Source: an uncultured Bacteroidales bacterium (GTDB lineage Bacteria > Bacteroidota > Bacteroidia > Bacteroidales > Muribaculaceae). From it: DNA of 64,000 nt. Numbering within the stretch: the first letter of the stretch is position 1; every line of letters starts with the position of its first letter. Positions 51,082-59,542 of this stretch are shown piece after piece. Location: NCBI GenBank assembly GCA_902777835.1, contig CACYVC010000003.1, forward strand, positions 40,452-104,451, written 5' to 3'. Made by a program: the position numbers and the translations under genes. Under the pieces are notes generated by a model that did no database searches, was not told the origin of the DNA, and worked only from the letters and a program-made list of their open reading frames with translations.

Positions 51082-51615
51082 TTAGAAGGTGATGTTGTTA
51101 GTAGTGACGTTTGCGCCATTAGCAGCAATTTCGTAGCCGTAGATCATACTGCCAGACTTTCTGGATATATAGTCGGCAAGCTTATCGGTTTTCACACCGT
51201 AGCCTCCAACAATCGTTAAGGGCTGATCGGCTCCAGCAAGGTCTTTGCCGTCGATGGTGAGATATTGATAAAGGTTGGCAACGACATCATACTTATCCTT
51301 TGTCAGCTGGATACCTTCCTTCAACTTGAAATTGCATTTCGCACCGACAACTGCGGGCAGTTTGTTGACAGTCACCTTTTTGCTCCAGTTTTGGGAAGTG
51401 ACAGTTTCAGTAACGGTTTTGCCATCACCATCCTTGTAGACCATGGTCACGTCGCAGATGTCAAGTAGATCTCCCTCAAATTTGACAGAGACATTATAGA
51501 CTACTGATTTTGGATTTTGGGGTTGGGGTTCGTCCTTTTTGTCATCGTCTCCACAACTTGTCAGGGTGAGGGTGGCCATGAGGACCATCACACTCAAATA
51601 GAAAAATTTCTTCAT
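51082..51615 (-). CDS. Hypothetical lipoprotein
   Basis: 177 residues, lipobox TLTSC (Cys near 21), then a D/K-rich linker (GDDDKKDEPQPQ). The body has a plain beta-sandwich pattern (VVYNVSVKFEGDLLDICDVTMVYKDGDGKT, then SQNWSKKVTVNKLPAVVGAKCNFKLKEG). No named family recognised. It lies between the membrane-anchored regulator gene pair and the C10 peptidase on the same strand. Confidence 0.7.
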   Translation of the reverse strand: MKKFFYLSVMVLMATLTLTSCGDDDKKDEPQPQNPKSVVYNVSVKFEGDLLDICDVTMVYKDGDGKTVTETVTSQNWSKKVTVNKLPAVVGAKCNFKLKEGIQLTKDKYDVVANLYQYLTIDGKDLAGADQPLTIVGGYGVKTDKLADYISRKSGSMIYGYEIAANGANVTTNNITF

Positions 51616-51677
51616 TTTGTAAAAAGTTTAAATATTAATAAATAAAAAATGTTTCTGTTTCAATTCCGTTGCAGGAA

Positions 51678-52457
51678 TCACCTGCATGGGATTTTCTTAA
51701 AATTCCAATATTTGCCAGGCATCTTGAGTTCAAACTCGCTGTCCTCAAGTGACAGGGCAGGGAAGATGAGAGCAAAACGCAGCTTTTGATAAGGTTGCTC
51801 AATCAGGGCGCGAGAGGGCTTGACGCCAACGTTTTGGACCTGAACAATATTCAACTTGCCACTTTTCTTTCCCTTGATGTGAGTGTCGGAGGGGACGCTG
51901 ACATAGATAGCCTTAGCTTCATCGTTCTCATATTCAAATTCTACGCGAGTCTCGGTGTTGGAGCAGCACACGCGCAAAATCTTGATGTTGCCGGCATTTT
52001 TGTCAGCCTTGTAGATTGGGTTCTCTCTCACTAAGCGGTAGCTCGAATAGTCGGCTAAAGTCACTTTGTCGTTGTTGAGGACACTGGGGCCATCGTCGGT
52101 GCGACCGGCAGGGCCATACAGACTGTTGATTTTGCGGGTAATGTTATGCTGGTCAGCATAGCCATAATCCCAATTCAGCACGGCTGCCTCCTCATACTTA
52201 GTAAGGGCATCAGCAAATTTGCCTTCTTCCTCCAGCCTGCGGGCCTCATCCATAACAGCGTTGAAAGTAGGTAGGTACTTAGCCTTCTCGCGTTCCTGGA
52301 TTTCAGCCTTCTGCTTGCGTTCCTGTGAGCTCAAGATTGAGTTTAAGCCACTAAGCACATCATTGGCTAGGCGGTCTGTTTGGGTGTACTGCGCACTCAT
52401 TGTGAGTCCCATCGTAACGAGCACAACCAATGTCATGAAGAATCTTGCTTTTTTCAT
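51678..52457 (-). CDS. Secreted helical/beta hypothetical protein
   Basis: 259 residues from ATG 52457 with signal peptide MKKARFFMTLVVLVTMGLTMSAQ. Then a charged helical stretch (SSQERKQKAEIQEREKAKYLPTFNAVMDEARRLEEEGKFADALTKYEEA, TPR-like) and a beta-rich C-terminal half (NIKILRVCCSNTETRVEFEY, YVSVPSDTHIKGKKSG). A start at 52493 overlaps the regulator stop as ATGA and cannot be excluded. Probably made together with the regulator. Confidence 0.65.
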   Translation of the reverse strand: MKKARFFMTLVVLVTMGLTMSAQYTQTDRLANDVLSGLNSILSSQERKQKAEIQEREKAKYLPTFNAVMDEARRLEEEGKFADALTKYEEAAVLNWDYGYADQHNITRKINSLYGPAGRTDDGPSVLNNDKVTLADYSSYRLVRENPIYKADKNAGNIKILRVCCSNTETRVEFEYENDEAKAIYVSVPSDTHIKGKKSGKLNIVQVQNVGVKPSRALIEQPYQKLRFALIFPALSLEDSEFELKMPGKYWNFKKIPCR

Positions 52458-52489
52458 TTTTTTCAATTGTATTAAATGGTTATTGTTGT

Positions 52490-53170
52490 TCATATTATTG
52501 ATGTTATCTTGGTTTCGCGATATTGGCTTGGAGCGATGCCAAAATGCTTACGGAATATGGTTCGGAATGTGGTTGCAGCGCCAAATCCCGCCTCACTGGC
52601 CACCGCTTCAATCTTCCAGTTGGGCTGCTCGACAAGGAGATGGCAGGCTGTGTTCAGGCGCTTGGTGGTGAGATATTCAGCTAAAGTGTTGTCATCGGTG
52701 CGGGTCTTGAGTGCTTGCAATATGCGTCGCTGAGTGAGCCCTAATGCCGTGGCAATGTCTTTAAGCTTAATTTCCGGGTTGGTGTGCAGGCCAATTTCAT
52801 CGATACGGCGGTCAATCCAGGACATGAGTTGCTCGTCGGTCATTCGCTCGGTTTGCGACACTTGGTTTATATCATTTTTCAATGCCTGTGCCGAGTCTTC
52901 GACCGCATCGTGTGTGCCTTCGTCAGTGCGCAATTGTGCCAAATTGAGTTTCTCCTGGATAATGCTCAGTTCGTGTTCTATCTCGTCACGCTTTTGTTGC
53001 ACATTTTTGTTTTGCAATTTCTCATCATGCATTTCTTCCATCAGGTGTGTGTTGTGCTTGATGAGCCTGCGTATGACAAAGAATGCCAGCAATAATGTGA
53101 CAATGAATGCCACAAAAATTATTAATAGCACTATAGTGACGTTCTGTAGAACTGTACTGTCGATTGGCAT
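52490..53170 (-). CDS. Membrane-anchored AraC-type helix-turn-helix regulator
   Basis: 226 residues from ATG 53170. A longer frame from 53278 crosses the promoter box, so is not used. One membrane helix (about 12-35, IVLLIIFVAFIVTLLLAFFVI), a charged coiled coil (about 40-75), and a C-terminal AraC-type DNA-binding domain with IATALGLTQRRILQALK and VASEAGFGAATTFRTIFRKHFGIAPSQYRE. Anchoring to the inner membrane with only about ten residues outside suggests it senses little in the periplasm. Immediately upstream of the 51678 gene, with ATGA overlap possible. Confidence 0.82.
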   Translation of the reverse strand: MPIDSTVLQNVTIVLLIIFVAFIVTLLLAFFVIRRLIKHNTHLMEEMHDEKLQNKNVQQKRDEIEHELSIIQEKLNLAQLRTDEGTHDAVEDSAQALKNDINQVSQTERMTDEQLMSWIDRRIDEIGLHTNPEIKLKDIATALGLTQRRILQALKTRTDDNTLAEYLTTKRLNTACHLLVEQPNWKIEAVASEAGFGAATTFRTIFRKHFGIAPSQYRETKITSII

Positions 53171-53212
53171 AGAAGTTTTGTTACTATTGTAGCTTTTACC
53201 TAATTTAGTTTG

Positions 53213-53220
53213 CAAAGTTA
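53213..53220 (-). promoter_or_regulatory. Promoter -7 box for the membrane-anchored regulator
   Basis: TAACTTTG on the minus strand, exact match, 42 bases before ATG 53170 and inside the longer frame, so it decides the start. Confidence 0.65.
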
Positions 53221-53367
53221 TATAATTATTATTACCTACCACTATAAATAAGAAAAAATACACTTTTGCACCGACCAAATTGGCTTCAAAACGACCAAAT
53301 TGCCAATTTTGCTATCTTATTAGGCATTTGAATGAGGCGAAAAGCAGCAGATATGAATAATTTTTGT

Positions 53368-53375
53368 AATTTTGT
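53368..53375 (+). promoter_or_regulatory. Promoter -7 box for the 53462 membrane protein
   Basis: TAATTTTG, exact match. Confidence 0.5.
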
Positions 53376-53461
53376 AAATAAAATATCTTCTTGTTTGTTT
53401 AGTCCTGTGATGAGGAGATATTTTCATAAAAACAACAATTTTGAAAAATACAGGTACTATC

Positions 53462-54079
53462 ATGATTGAAAAAGATAAAGAAACTATAGACATTGATTAT
53501 GTCAAAAAACAGAATAGAGAGGTCAATTCTTTAGACAGTGGCCTAAAGCGCCTGACTATTGAAATTGGCTTTATCATTATGGTGATATCGGCAATTTGCA
53601 CCTTAAGCAGTGTTGGTGATGTGATGAGGGGAAGTCTGGCAGGCACCATTTGTCTTGCGCTTATCAATACCGTTGGCATGGTGATTCTCTACTATGCCAT
53701 GATGCGAGGCATGAAGCCGCTGTATCATCCGCTCAAGTGGATGTGGATAATACTGATAGCGCTAAACCTGCTGGGGTTTGTCACGACATTTCTGATACTT
53801 ATCGACGAGTCACTTGTTATTGTCGATCTTGTGATGGCGGCATTGCTGCTGATGGCCTATCTGCCAATGGGCGTACTGCTCATTGTGTGGTATGACGGCA
53901 AATTAGGAAGACTGGGAATGTGGATGATGGCGCGCATCATAATAGTCACACTGTTGCCCATCGCATGGTTCCTGTTATTGGGCGAGATGGGCGAGCGCCT
54001 GCTGCTCCTGCTTGACATCATTGTGCTAGCAGTGGAGCTAATATATGCCTATATGCTGCGCGACATCCTTGTTGGTTGA
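53462..54079 (+). CDS. Hypothetical inner membrane protein
   Basis: 205 residues from ATG 53462 (a TTG at 53441 in the same frame is less likely). Cytoplasmic N-terminus with IEKDKETIDIDYVKKQNREVNS, then six predicted membrane helices (for example IEIGFIIMVISAICTL, WMWIILIALNLLGFVTTFLIL, IIIVTLLPIAWFLLL). No named family recognised. Monocistronic: promoter upstream, minus-strand debris downstream. Confidence 0.65.
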   Translation: MIEKDKETIDIDYVKKQNREVNSLDSGLKRLTIEIGFIIMVISAICTLSSVGDVMRGSLAGTICLALINTVGMVILYYAMMRGMKPLYHPLKWMWIILIALNLLGFVTTFLILIDESLVIVDLVMAALLLMAYLPMGVLLIVWYDGKLGRLGMWMMARIIIVTLLPIAWFLLLGEMGERLLLLLDIIVLAVELIYAYMLRDILVG

Positions 54080-54193
54080 GAGATTTAGAGTATAAAAAGA
54101 GATAAGACCTGTCGGCCACAGATGTCGGATGAATAGAAATTACTCGTCACAATTGCCCATGACTGATTGGCGTGTCTCATTGCGGAAAACAGG

Positions 54194-54315
54194 AATCACC
54201 ATCAAACTTGATTTTTTCATTTTGTTGTTTTTTAAAAAATTTGGGTTAGTCTTTCCTTTGATACTGCAAAATTATAGAAAAAAACAAAACCACGCAAAAC
54301 AAAAAAATATTTATC
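54194..54315 (-). pseudogene. Duplicate of the acid phosphatase promoter and first nine codons
   Basis: About 120 bases nearly identical to 46247-46370, including the -7 box, leader and MKKSSLMVI. After the ninth codon homology stops and the frame ends early. It looks like a partial duplication rather than a gene. Confidence 0.75.
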
Positions 54316-54347
54316 AAGCGAGTTTTTTGATGCCAACATTGACCATA

Positions 54348-54386
54348 AGAAAAGCGGTTGAGACACTTTTCATATCTCAACCGCTT
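54348..54386 (-). terminator. Terminator after the sorting-tail fragment
   Basis: AAGCGGTTGAGA pairs with TCTCAACCGCTT, T run on the minus strand. Stem similar to 44617. Confidence 0.75.
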
Positions 54387-54444
54387 ATGGGGTGTCAAAA
54401 AGACCTATTTGATCTATCAGCAGCAATGGGCTGCACGATTAGTC

Positions 54445-54738
54445 TTATTTCACAATCACCTTCTTACCATTATCGATGTAGATGCCTTGCTCTGGCTTGT
54501 GGTTGAGTGGGCGACCTAACAGATCGAAGTAGCGGTGAGTTCCGTCGGCCTCAATTGTTTGTATGATAGGCTCAACGCCAGAAATGTCGGGCGACGGAGT
54601 TGGGATATCTGGATTGTAAAGGATGTTAAACGCATCGGGCACATTGCCATCGCTCACAGTGCCAGCACCGGCGTTGTTAAACAGGGTGCGGTATTGTTTT
54701 GGACCTGTAGCAATAGGAGCAAGAGCAGGTGCGACGGC
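54445..54738 (-). pseudogene. C-terminal fragment of a secreted protein with sorting tail
   Basis: On the minus strand the frame runs from after an in-frame TAA to the end of a type IX-like tail (YFDLLGRPLNHK...GIYIDNGKKVIVK). Upstream of the TAA the same frame continues with NWLSALRADP, so the gene is cut and no signal peptide or start exists. A proline-rich linker (YNPDIPTPSPDISG) precedes the tail, as in intact cargo proteins. Confidence 0.7.
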
Positions 54739-54836
54739 TTAAGGGTCTGCACGAAGTGCACTAAGCCAGTTTTTTTGAGATGGAAACACAAACGCTGAAC
54801 ATCAACTTTTATTGATATTCAGCATTTTGAATTTTG

Positions 54837-54909
54837 AGCGGTAAACGGGGCTCGAACCCGCGACCCTCAGCTTGGGAAGCTGATGCTCTACCAACTGAGC
54901 TACTACCGC
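54837..54909 (-). tRNA. tRNA-Gly (anticodon CCC)
   Basis: 73-nt cloverleaf on the minus strand: acceptor GCGGTAG/TTACCGC, D arm AGCTCAGTTGGTAGAGC, anticodon loop TTCCCAA (CCC), T loop GGTTCGAGCC, discriminator T. CCA is not encoded. Confidence 0.94.
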
Positions 54910-54938
54910 AAACTTATTTTCAGGTCGTATCTTTTGTA

Positions 54939-55316
54939 CTATTCGGCCTTTTGGATGCTAATCACGCTGTCACCGTTCTCATTTTCAACGTAGGTGACTG
55001 TAATCTTGTTGTTTTCGTCTAAGTCCCAGTTATACATATCGCCAGGAGCATAGTTGTCACTATTATAGTTAAACTCTTTATTCTCACCATCTTCGGTCTC
55101 TACGATGACCATGTTTTGAGAGCCATCAATGACAGTGCCAGTGACGGTAATCTCACCCACTCCATCGTCCTGTTGTGACTTGAGTTGCTGTGGCTTAACG
55201 ATAGTGGTGTCGATGGTGTCGCTTGGTTTCTCCTCGCTTTTACACCCCGTGAATGTTCCGCTCAAGAGAGCCGAGAACACGAGCAGTGATACCAATGATA
55301 ATAAAAACTTCCTCAT
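54939..55316 (-). CDS. Small hypothetical lipoprotein
   Basis: 125 residues from ATG 55316, which gives signal peptide MRKFLLSLVSLLVFSALLSG and lipobox FTGC; a frame from 55433 runs through the promoter. The body is a short OB-like beta pattern: GEITVTGTVIDGSQNMVIVETEDGENKEFNYNS, then DMYNWDLDENNKITVTYVENENGDSVIS. No known family. -7 box TACTTTTG (minus, 55337-55344). Next to tRNA-Gly. Confidence 0.75.
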   Translation of the reverse strand: MRKFLLSLVSLLVFSALLSGTFTGCKSEEKPSDTIDTTIVKPQQLKSQQDDGVGEITVTGTVIDGSQNMVIVETEDGENKEFNYNSDNYAPGDMYNWDLDENNKITVTYVENENGDSVISIQKAE

Positions 55317-55450
55317 TTCGTCATTTTTTGTGCCTGCAAAAGTAGGTGTTTTTAGCGAGAAAGCAAAGAAAATGGTAGGAAAAAGAATAGTAAGAACAGA
55401 AAAATGATAAAAAAATTGCGAATTTTTACACAATTCTCACATTTATTTAC

Positions 55451-55458
55451 TACATTTG
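55451..55458 (+). promoter_or_regulatory. Promoter -7 box for the DUF4923 gene
   Basis: TACATTTG, exact match; a longer frame begins just after it, but the lipoprotein start at 55522 fits better. Confidence 0.6.
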
Positions 55459-55521
55459 CAAATTAACACAAAAAGTGTAATAAAAACTCCTATAATTATA
55501 AACTTTAAAACAGAACAGATT

Positions 55522-56235
55522 ATGGTAAAAAAGACAATTTATTCACTCGCTTTATCGGCAATGCTGCTTCTCAGCAGTTGCGGCAACGGTGGTTTGCTTG
55601 GCAACCTTCTTGGCCTAGGCACACAAACTACTAACAACACTGGCAGCGTGCTGGGCAGTGTGCTTGGCAGCGTGCTCGGTGGTATGGCTGGCTCTGGCGG
55701 CGGACTGCTTGGCGGCATGCTCTTGACTGATAACAGTTCTACCAACTTGACCGACATGGTGGTTGGCAACGCAAACATCAGCAAGAATGACCTGGTGGGA
55801 ACCTGGATATATGCACAACCAGGCTGTGCTTTCACCAGCCAAAGTACGCTTGTTAACGCTGGTGGTGCAACAGCTGCCAACCAAGTTAAGCAGAAACTGA
55901 GTTCCACCTTCAAGAGTTTAGGCTTTGCCAGCAACAACACAGGCTTTGCTTTTGACCAAAACGGCAACTTCGAGGGTGTGTTAAAGGGTGCATCATTTAA
56001 TGGCACCTACACTTATGACCCCAGCAGCGGCAAGCTCAACTTGAAGACCTCAGGTGGTACAATTCCTATGTATTTGACACGCGATGGCAACGGCATGGCA
56101 ATGACCATGGACTCTAAAGTGTTGATCGGTGTGCTTCAAGCACTCAATGCAACTGGAGGTAATAGCATCATCAATTCCTTGGCAACCCAATACAACGGCT
56201 TGCGCATGGGATTTGACCTGGCTAAATACAAATAA
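55522..56235 (+). CDS. DUF4923-type lipoprotein
   Basis: 237 residues from ATG 55522; signal peptide with lipobox LLSSC, then a Gly/Leu-rich repeat stretch (GLLGNLLGLG, GSVLGSVLGSVLGG). After that: ISKNDLVGTWIYAQPGCAFTSQ, the lipocalin-like strand start of DUF4923, and FDQNGNFEG, TYDPSSGKL. Function unknown. Its stop codon begins a heptamer array. Confidence 0.8.
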   Translation: MVKKTIYSLALSAMLLLSSCGNGGLLGNLLGLGTQTTNNTGSVLGSVLGSVLGGMAGSGGGLLGGMLLTDNSSTNLTDMVVGNANISKNDLVGTWIYAQPGCAFTSQSTLVNAGGATAANQVKQKLSSTFKSLGFASNNTGFAFDQNGNFEGVLKGASFNGTYTYDPSSGKLNLKTSGGTIPMYLTRDGNGMAMTMDSKVLIGVLQALNATGGNSIINSLATQYNGLRMGFDLAKYK

Positions 56236-56274
56236 AGTTTAGTGGTTAGTGGTTAGAGTTAAGTGGTTAGTGGT
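56233..56274. repeat. Heptamer array (six units) after the DUF4923 gene
   Basis: Starts at the TAA stop: TAAAGTT, TAGTGGT, TAGTGGT, TAGAGTT, AAGTGGT, TAGTGGT. Confidence 0.85.
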
Positions 56275-56312
56275 TTCCACTCTCATCACTTTATTCTGCC
56301 AGAAATTTTAGT

Positions 56313-56354
56313 AAAAAAATGAGCAGGGCATTTTGTTGTCCTGCTCACTTTTTT
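56313..56354. terminator. Bidirectional terminator between DUF4923 and Sel1 genes
   Basis: GAGCAGG and CCTGCTC stem with A and T runs outside. Confidence 0.8.
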
Positions 56355-56367
56355 GTGCCTTGACGGG

Positions 56368-57093
56368 TTACTTCCTTAGCTCTTGAAGGGCTTTTTGGGC
56401 ATCTTCATCGCCTTGCGCTGCGGCTTTGCCCAGCCACTCGGCGGCTTTGTTTTTGTCTTTCTTCACGCCCTGTCCATCTCTGTAAGAGATGCCGAGGTTG
56501 TATTGAGCAACCACGTCGCCCTGCTCAGCAGCTTTCTTATACAACTCTACTGCTTTCTTCTGATTTTTCTTCACGCCCTTGCCCTCGTCATAGCAGATTG
56601 CCAGGCAGCGCTGACCCACGGCATTGCCTTGGTTGGCAGCTTTCTCAAACCAAGCGAAAGCCTTCTTGTAATCTTGCGTCATGCCTTCGCCATTAAAATA
56701 GCAGCTACCTAAACCACACTGCGCCAGAGCATCGCCTTGCGCGGCAGCTCTCTCATACCAGAACGCAGCCAACTCATAGTTTCGTGGCACGATAACGCCC
56801 TCGTCATAGATGTCGGCTAAGTTGTACTGTGCTATCACATTTCCTTTTTCGGCAGCCTTCTGATACCAATACACGGCTTGGTTTCCGTCTTGAGGGGCTC
56901 CCTCGCCATTCTGGTAACAAACGGCGAGAGCCAGCTGCGAGAACACGTCGCCTTGCTGAGCTCCAACAAAATACTCTCTTGCTTTTCCTGAGAGTGTTGA
57001 GGGAATATTGCTCATCTGCGCTTCAACGCTGGTGGTGAAAAGCATCACCAGCGCCAAGCATGCAACAATTTGAGATAATACTGATTTCTTCAT
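56368..57093 (-). CDS. Secreted Sel1-like repeat protein
   Basis: 241 residues. Signal peptide MKKSVLSQIVACLALVMLFTTSVEA, then five Sel1-type helical repeats of about 36 residues (AQYNLADIYDEGVIV, AQCGLGSCYFNGEGM, GQRCLAICYDEGKGV, AQYNLGISYRDGQGV), ending EDAQKALQELRK. Such repeats bind protein partners. -7 box TATCTTTG (minus, 57142-57149). Confidence 0.85.
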   Translation of the reverse strand: MKKSVLSQIVACLALVMLFTTSVEAQMSNIPSTLSGKAREYFVGAQQGDVFSQLALAVCYQNGEGAPQDGNQAVYWYQKAAEKGNVIAQYNLADIYDEGVIVPRNYELAAFWYERAAAQGDALAQCGLGSCYFNGEGMTQDYKKAFAWFEKAANQGNAVGQRCLAICYDEGKGVKKNQKKAVELYKKAAEQGDVVAQYNLGISYRDGQGVKKDKNKAAEWLGKAAAQGDEDAQKALQELRK

Positions 57094-57361
57094 AATGTAT
57101 TGGTTTTAATGTTATTATTTCTTCTCTTTTATTCTACCTCGCAAAGATAAGAAGTTTTTTTCATCTTAGCAAATCGTCATCTTAAAATGTATAAAACTCA
57201 CTCTTTTATGGAGTTTCAGAAAAAATTGGCACATATTTTGTAATATGTCCCGTTAAACTTCGACACCTCATGGTCATCTAATAGTTCGAATTGATAAAAA
57301 CAAAAAATTCTATACATATATTTTTAATTTTTGTTTCACTTAAAAAAATGTTTTAGGCACT

Positions 57362-58303
57362 ATGGAATTTTTTATTATTAAGAATGATGAACAACAAGGT
57401 CCCTTCACCATTGATCAACTGCGTGAGATGGCGATAGATGCCAACACTCCCGTGTGGCACAACGGCCTTGACGACTGGACCTCAGCCGCCAATATCGATG
57501 AGCTGAGAGACCTCCTGAAATATTCTCCTTCTCACAACTATAACGAGGATGAGATAATTGAAGAGCCAGCCAGCGTTGCTACACCACCACAGTGGAATAG
57601 CCGCATGGCAAAGGTTGCCGAGAATGTAGCGCCTCCCGCCACCAAACCCAAGAAGCGTCGCACTGGACTGTGGGTGACACTGGGAGTGGTCGCCGCACTT
57701 GCTATAATTCTCACAATTACCAACCCCAAGACCGAAGACCACAGCCGCGAGATCACCAACGTGTCGCGCGATTGGGTTACCGAGACCGTCGATAACTTCA
57801 ACATGAACAACCTGCTTGGAGGAGTCGTGAAAACCGCATCTACTTGGCTCATTCGCAGCGCTGTCGATGAATATGTTAAAGTAGATAACTATGTACTGTT
57901 CTCCATTGGCTACATCGACACTGGAGCCGAGAAGACGCGAGTATCGTTTGGCATTCTTGGCAATGTGTTCACCTTCAACAAAGACCAACTCGGCGATAAA
58001 ATCAATGAAATAATTTCTAAGTATGTGCAAGATGCGATAGACTTAAGTGATTTCTTATCGTTTGATGGCGACAATATAAGCGACGCTTTGGTTAATGGCA
58101 TTGTTGACATGATAGGCGACAACATGTTTGGTGACCGCAACCACGGTGCGGCTACTCCCAGCGAGGGCAGCAATGCCGACAATAACTCAGGCTCATCATT
58201 GAACCTTCCCATAAACGACGATTTTCTTAGAGAAGGTGCTAAGGCCATAATCAGAGAAGGTGCCGATTACCTGATGGACCAAGTGGATGATATAGGTCGC
58301 TAA
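57362..58303 (+). CDS. GYF_2 domain membrane protein with DUF4359-like domain
   Basis: 313 residues. N-terminal GYF_2/DUF4339 domain (1-52: QQGPFTIDQLREMAID, TPVWHNGLDDWTSA), acidic linker, one membrane helix (101-120), then a domain (about 133-205) with VDNYVLFSIGYIDTGAEKTRVSFGILGNVFTF that resembles DUF4359. The C-terminal 100 residues are acidic and helical. GYF_2 domains recognise proline-containing partners and are common in Bacteroidota membrane proteins. Terminator follows. Confidence 0.75.
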   Translation: MEFFIIKNDEQQGPFTIDQLREMAIDANTPVWHNGLDDWTSAANIDELRDLLKYSPSHNYNEDEIIEEPASVATPPQWNSRMAKVAENVAPPATKPKKRRTGLWVTLGVVAALAIILTITNPKTEDHSREITNVSRDWVTETVDNFNMNNLLGGVVKTASTWLIRSAVDEYVKVDNYVLFSIGYIDTGAEKTRVSFGILGNVFTFNKDQLGDKINEIISKYVQDAIDLSDFLSFDGDNISDALVNGIVDMIGDNMFGDRNHGAATPSEGSNADNNSGSSLNLPINDDFLREGAKAIIREGADYLMDQVDDIGR

Positions 58304-58320
58304 TAATCACATCACATTAA

Positions 58321-58357
58321 AAAAATGGTTTGGCAATTAAATGCCAAGCCATTTTTT
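58321..58357. terminator. Bidirectional terminator
   Basis: AAATGGTTTGGCA pairs with TGCCAAGCCATTT; serves both converging genes. Confidence 0.85.
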
Positions 58358-58367
58358 GTTATCTAAC

Positions 58368-58811
58368 TCAAATCTCGTCGTGGGCAAAGGCGAGCAGCAG
58401 TTTCGACTTGTAGCGCCGCCATTCTAAGTAAAAGATGCTGCTGCCATATTGAGTGCCTCGAGGATCAATCTCTCCATAGAAGCGCATCATCACGAAGTTG
58501 GCCAGCAGTGCCACCAGAGTGTCGTGAAGTGCCTCATCCATTGATGCCGATTGCTTGTGCCTGAACTCGAAAGTCATCATGATGTTTTGCGCCTCAATGT
58601 TGGGATTGTAGTTATCGAAGGTAAGATAGCCCATTACGCGCTGACGTATGTCGGCATATCCCTCCTTGAGTTTGAGCAGCAGCATGCGGCGGTTATCAGG
58701 AGTGAGCACGCGCATGCCCTCGTTGTAGGCGGCATGCCAGGCGCTTTGAGCATACACATAGTTGAGAACTTCGTCAAAATCGATGTAGATGGTGATTACG
58801 TTGTTTTTCAT
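58368..58811 (-). CDS. Small conserved hypothetical protein
   Basis: 147 residues, no signal peptide. It opens KNNVITIYIDFDEVLNYVYAQSAWHAAYNEG and has a central beta-helix pattern (FEFRHKQSASMDEALHDTLVALLANFVMMRFYG). No known family. Lies 34 bases downstream of the 58846 gene and likely is cotranscribed with it. Confidence 0.65.
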   Translation of the reverse strand: MKNNVITIYIDFDEVLNYVYAQSAWHAAYNEGMRVLTPDNRRMLLLKLKEGYADIRQRVMGYLTFDNYNPNIEAQNIMMTFEFRHKQSASMDEALHDTLVALLANFVMMRFYGEIDPRGTQYGSSIFYLEWRRYKSKLLLAFAHDEI

Positions 58812-58845
58812 GGTTTAATTGGGTTAGTATCAATGAAGTCGGTGG

Positions 58846-59295
58846 TTAAGCTGCCCTTCCGTAGGGGCGGCGGCAGTTCATCTTGCTCAGCTCGCGCTTG
58901 ATGATGGCCCAGGCGTGCTCCTCGGCGAGGAAGAAGCGTGAGGCACGGCACTGCTCAAGCACAATCTCCACCGCTTGAGCAATCGAGAACCTGCACTCAC
59001 ACACCAGTTCCCTCACCCTAGCGGTGATTTCGAGCCACATGTCACGGATGCATGTGCTCTTGAAGGAAATGGCTCCTTCGTCACGCAGCAACTGCGCCAC
59101 CACGATATAGGCACGGTCAAACCCCACATGATAGCGCGGACTGCCACTTGCCAGCGCCATGGTTAACGCCACGCGGCGCATGTTCTTCACTCTGCAGGCC
59201 TTTAGGCTGTCGTAAATCTCGCAATAGAGCTCGGTCAATTCCCTGTCGCGCTCGGCACGACGCTGAGCACTCTCGCTTTGGTTCAGATAATTCAT
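58846..59295 (-). CDS. Small conserved hypothetical protein with two similar helical halves
   Basis: 149 residues from ATG 59295; a frame from 59424 crosses the promoter box (TATCTTTG, minus, 59348-59355). Two similar halves are visible: SGSPRYHVGFDRAYIVVAQLL and the later CRASRFFLAEEHAWAIIKREL. From memory, small proteins with this paired pattern recur in Bacteroidales; function unknown. Cotranscribed with the 58368 gene. Confidence 0.7.
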   Translation of the reverse strand: MNYLNQSESAQRRAERDRELTELYCEIYDSLKACRVKNMRRVALTMALASGSPRYHVGFDRAYIVVAQLLRDEGAISFKSTCIRDMWLEITARVRELVCECRFSIAQAVEIVLEQCRASRFFLAEEHAWAIIKRELSKMNCRRPYGRAA

Positions 59296-59468
59296 AATGT
59301 TATTTGTTAGATTAAAGGTTAGTAATTCACTTTTTGCATTCACGATGCAAAGATAATATATCAAAATGGTAAAATGCAAATATTTTAAGGTTAATTTACA
59401 ACTTTTTTCTCCAAGATATAGCAAAAATGGGATTGTCCTCTTTTTTCGATTTATCTGCTATTCACTTA

Positions 59469-59508
59469 TAAAAAGCGGCATCCACGAGCAAAAAAGCTCA
59501 TGGATGCC
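59469..59508 (-). terminator. Terminator after the CoA transferase gene
   Basis: GGCATCCA-TGAGC pairs with GCTCG-TGGATGCC; T run on the minus strand. Confidence 0.85.
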
Positions 59509-59542
59509 ACATTTATTGCAAAGGTAATATTACCTTATCCTT

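Larger units (their letters stand above)
54080..54444. other. Gene-poor region with duplicated promoter debris
   Basis: On the minus strand: the terminator at 54348-54386, then a near copy of the acid phosphatase promoter and first codons (54194-54315). No intact gene. The copied ORF stops after 26 codons (MKKSSLMVIPVFRNE...). Confidence 0.65.
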
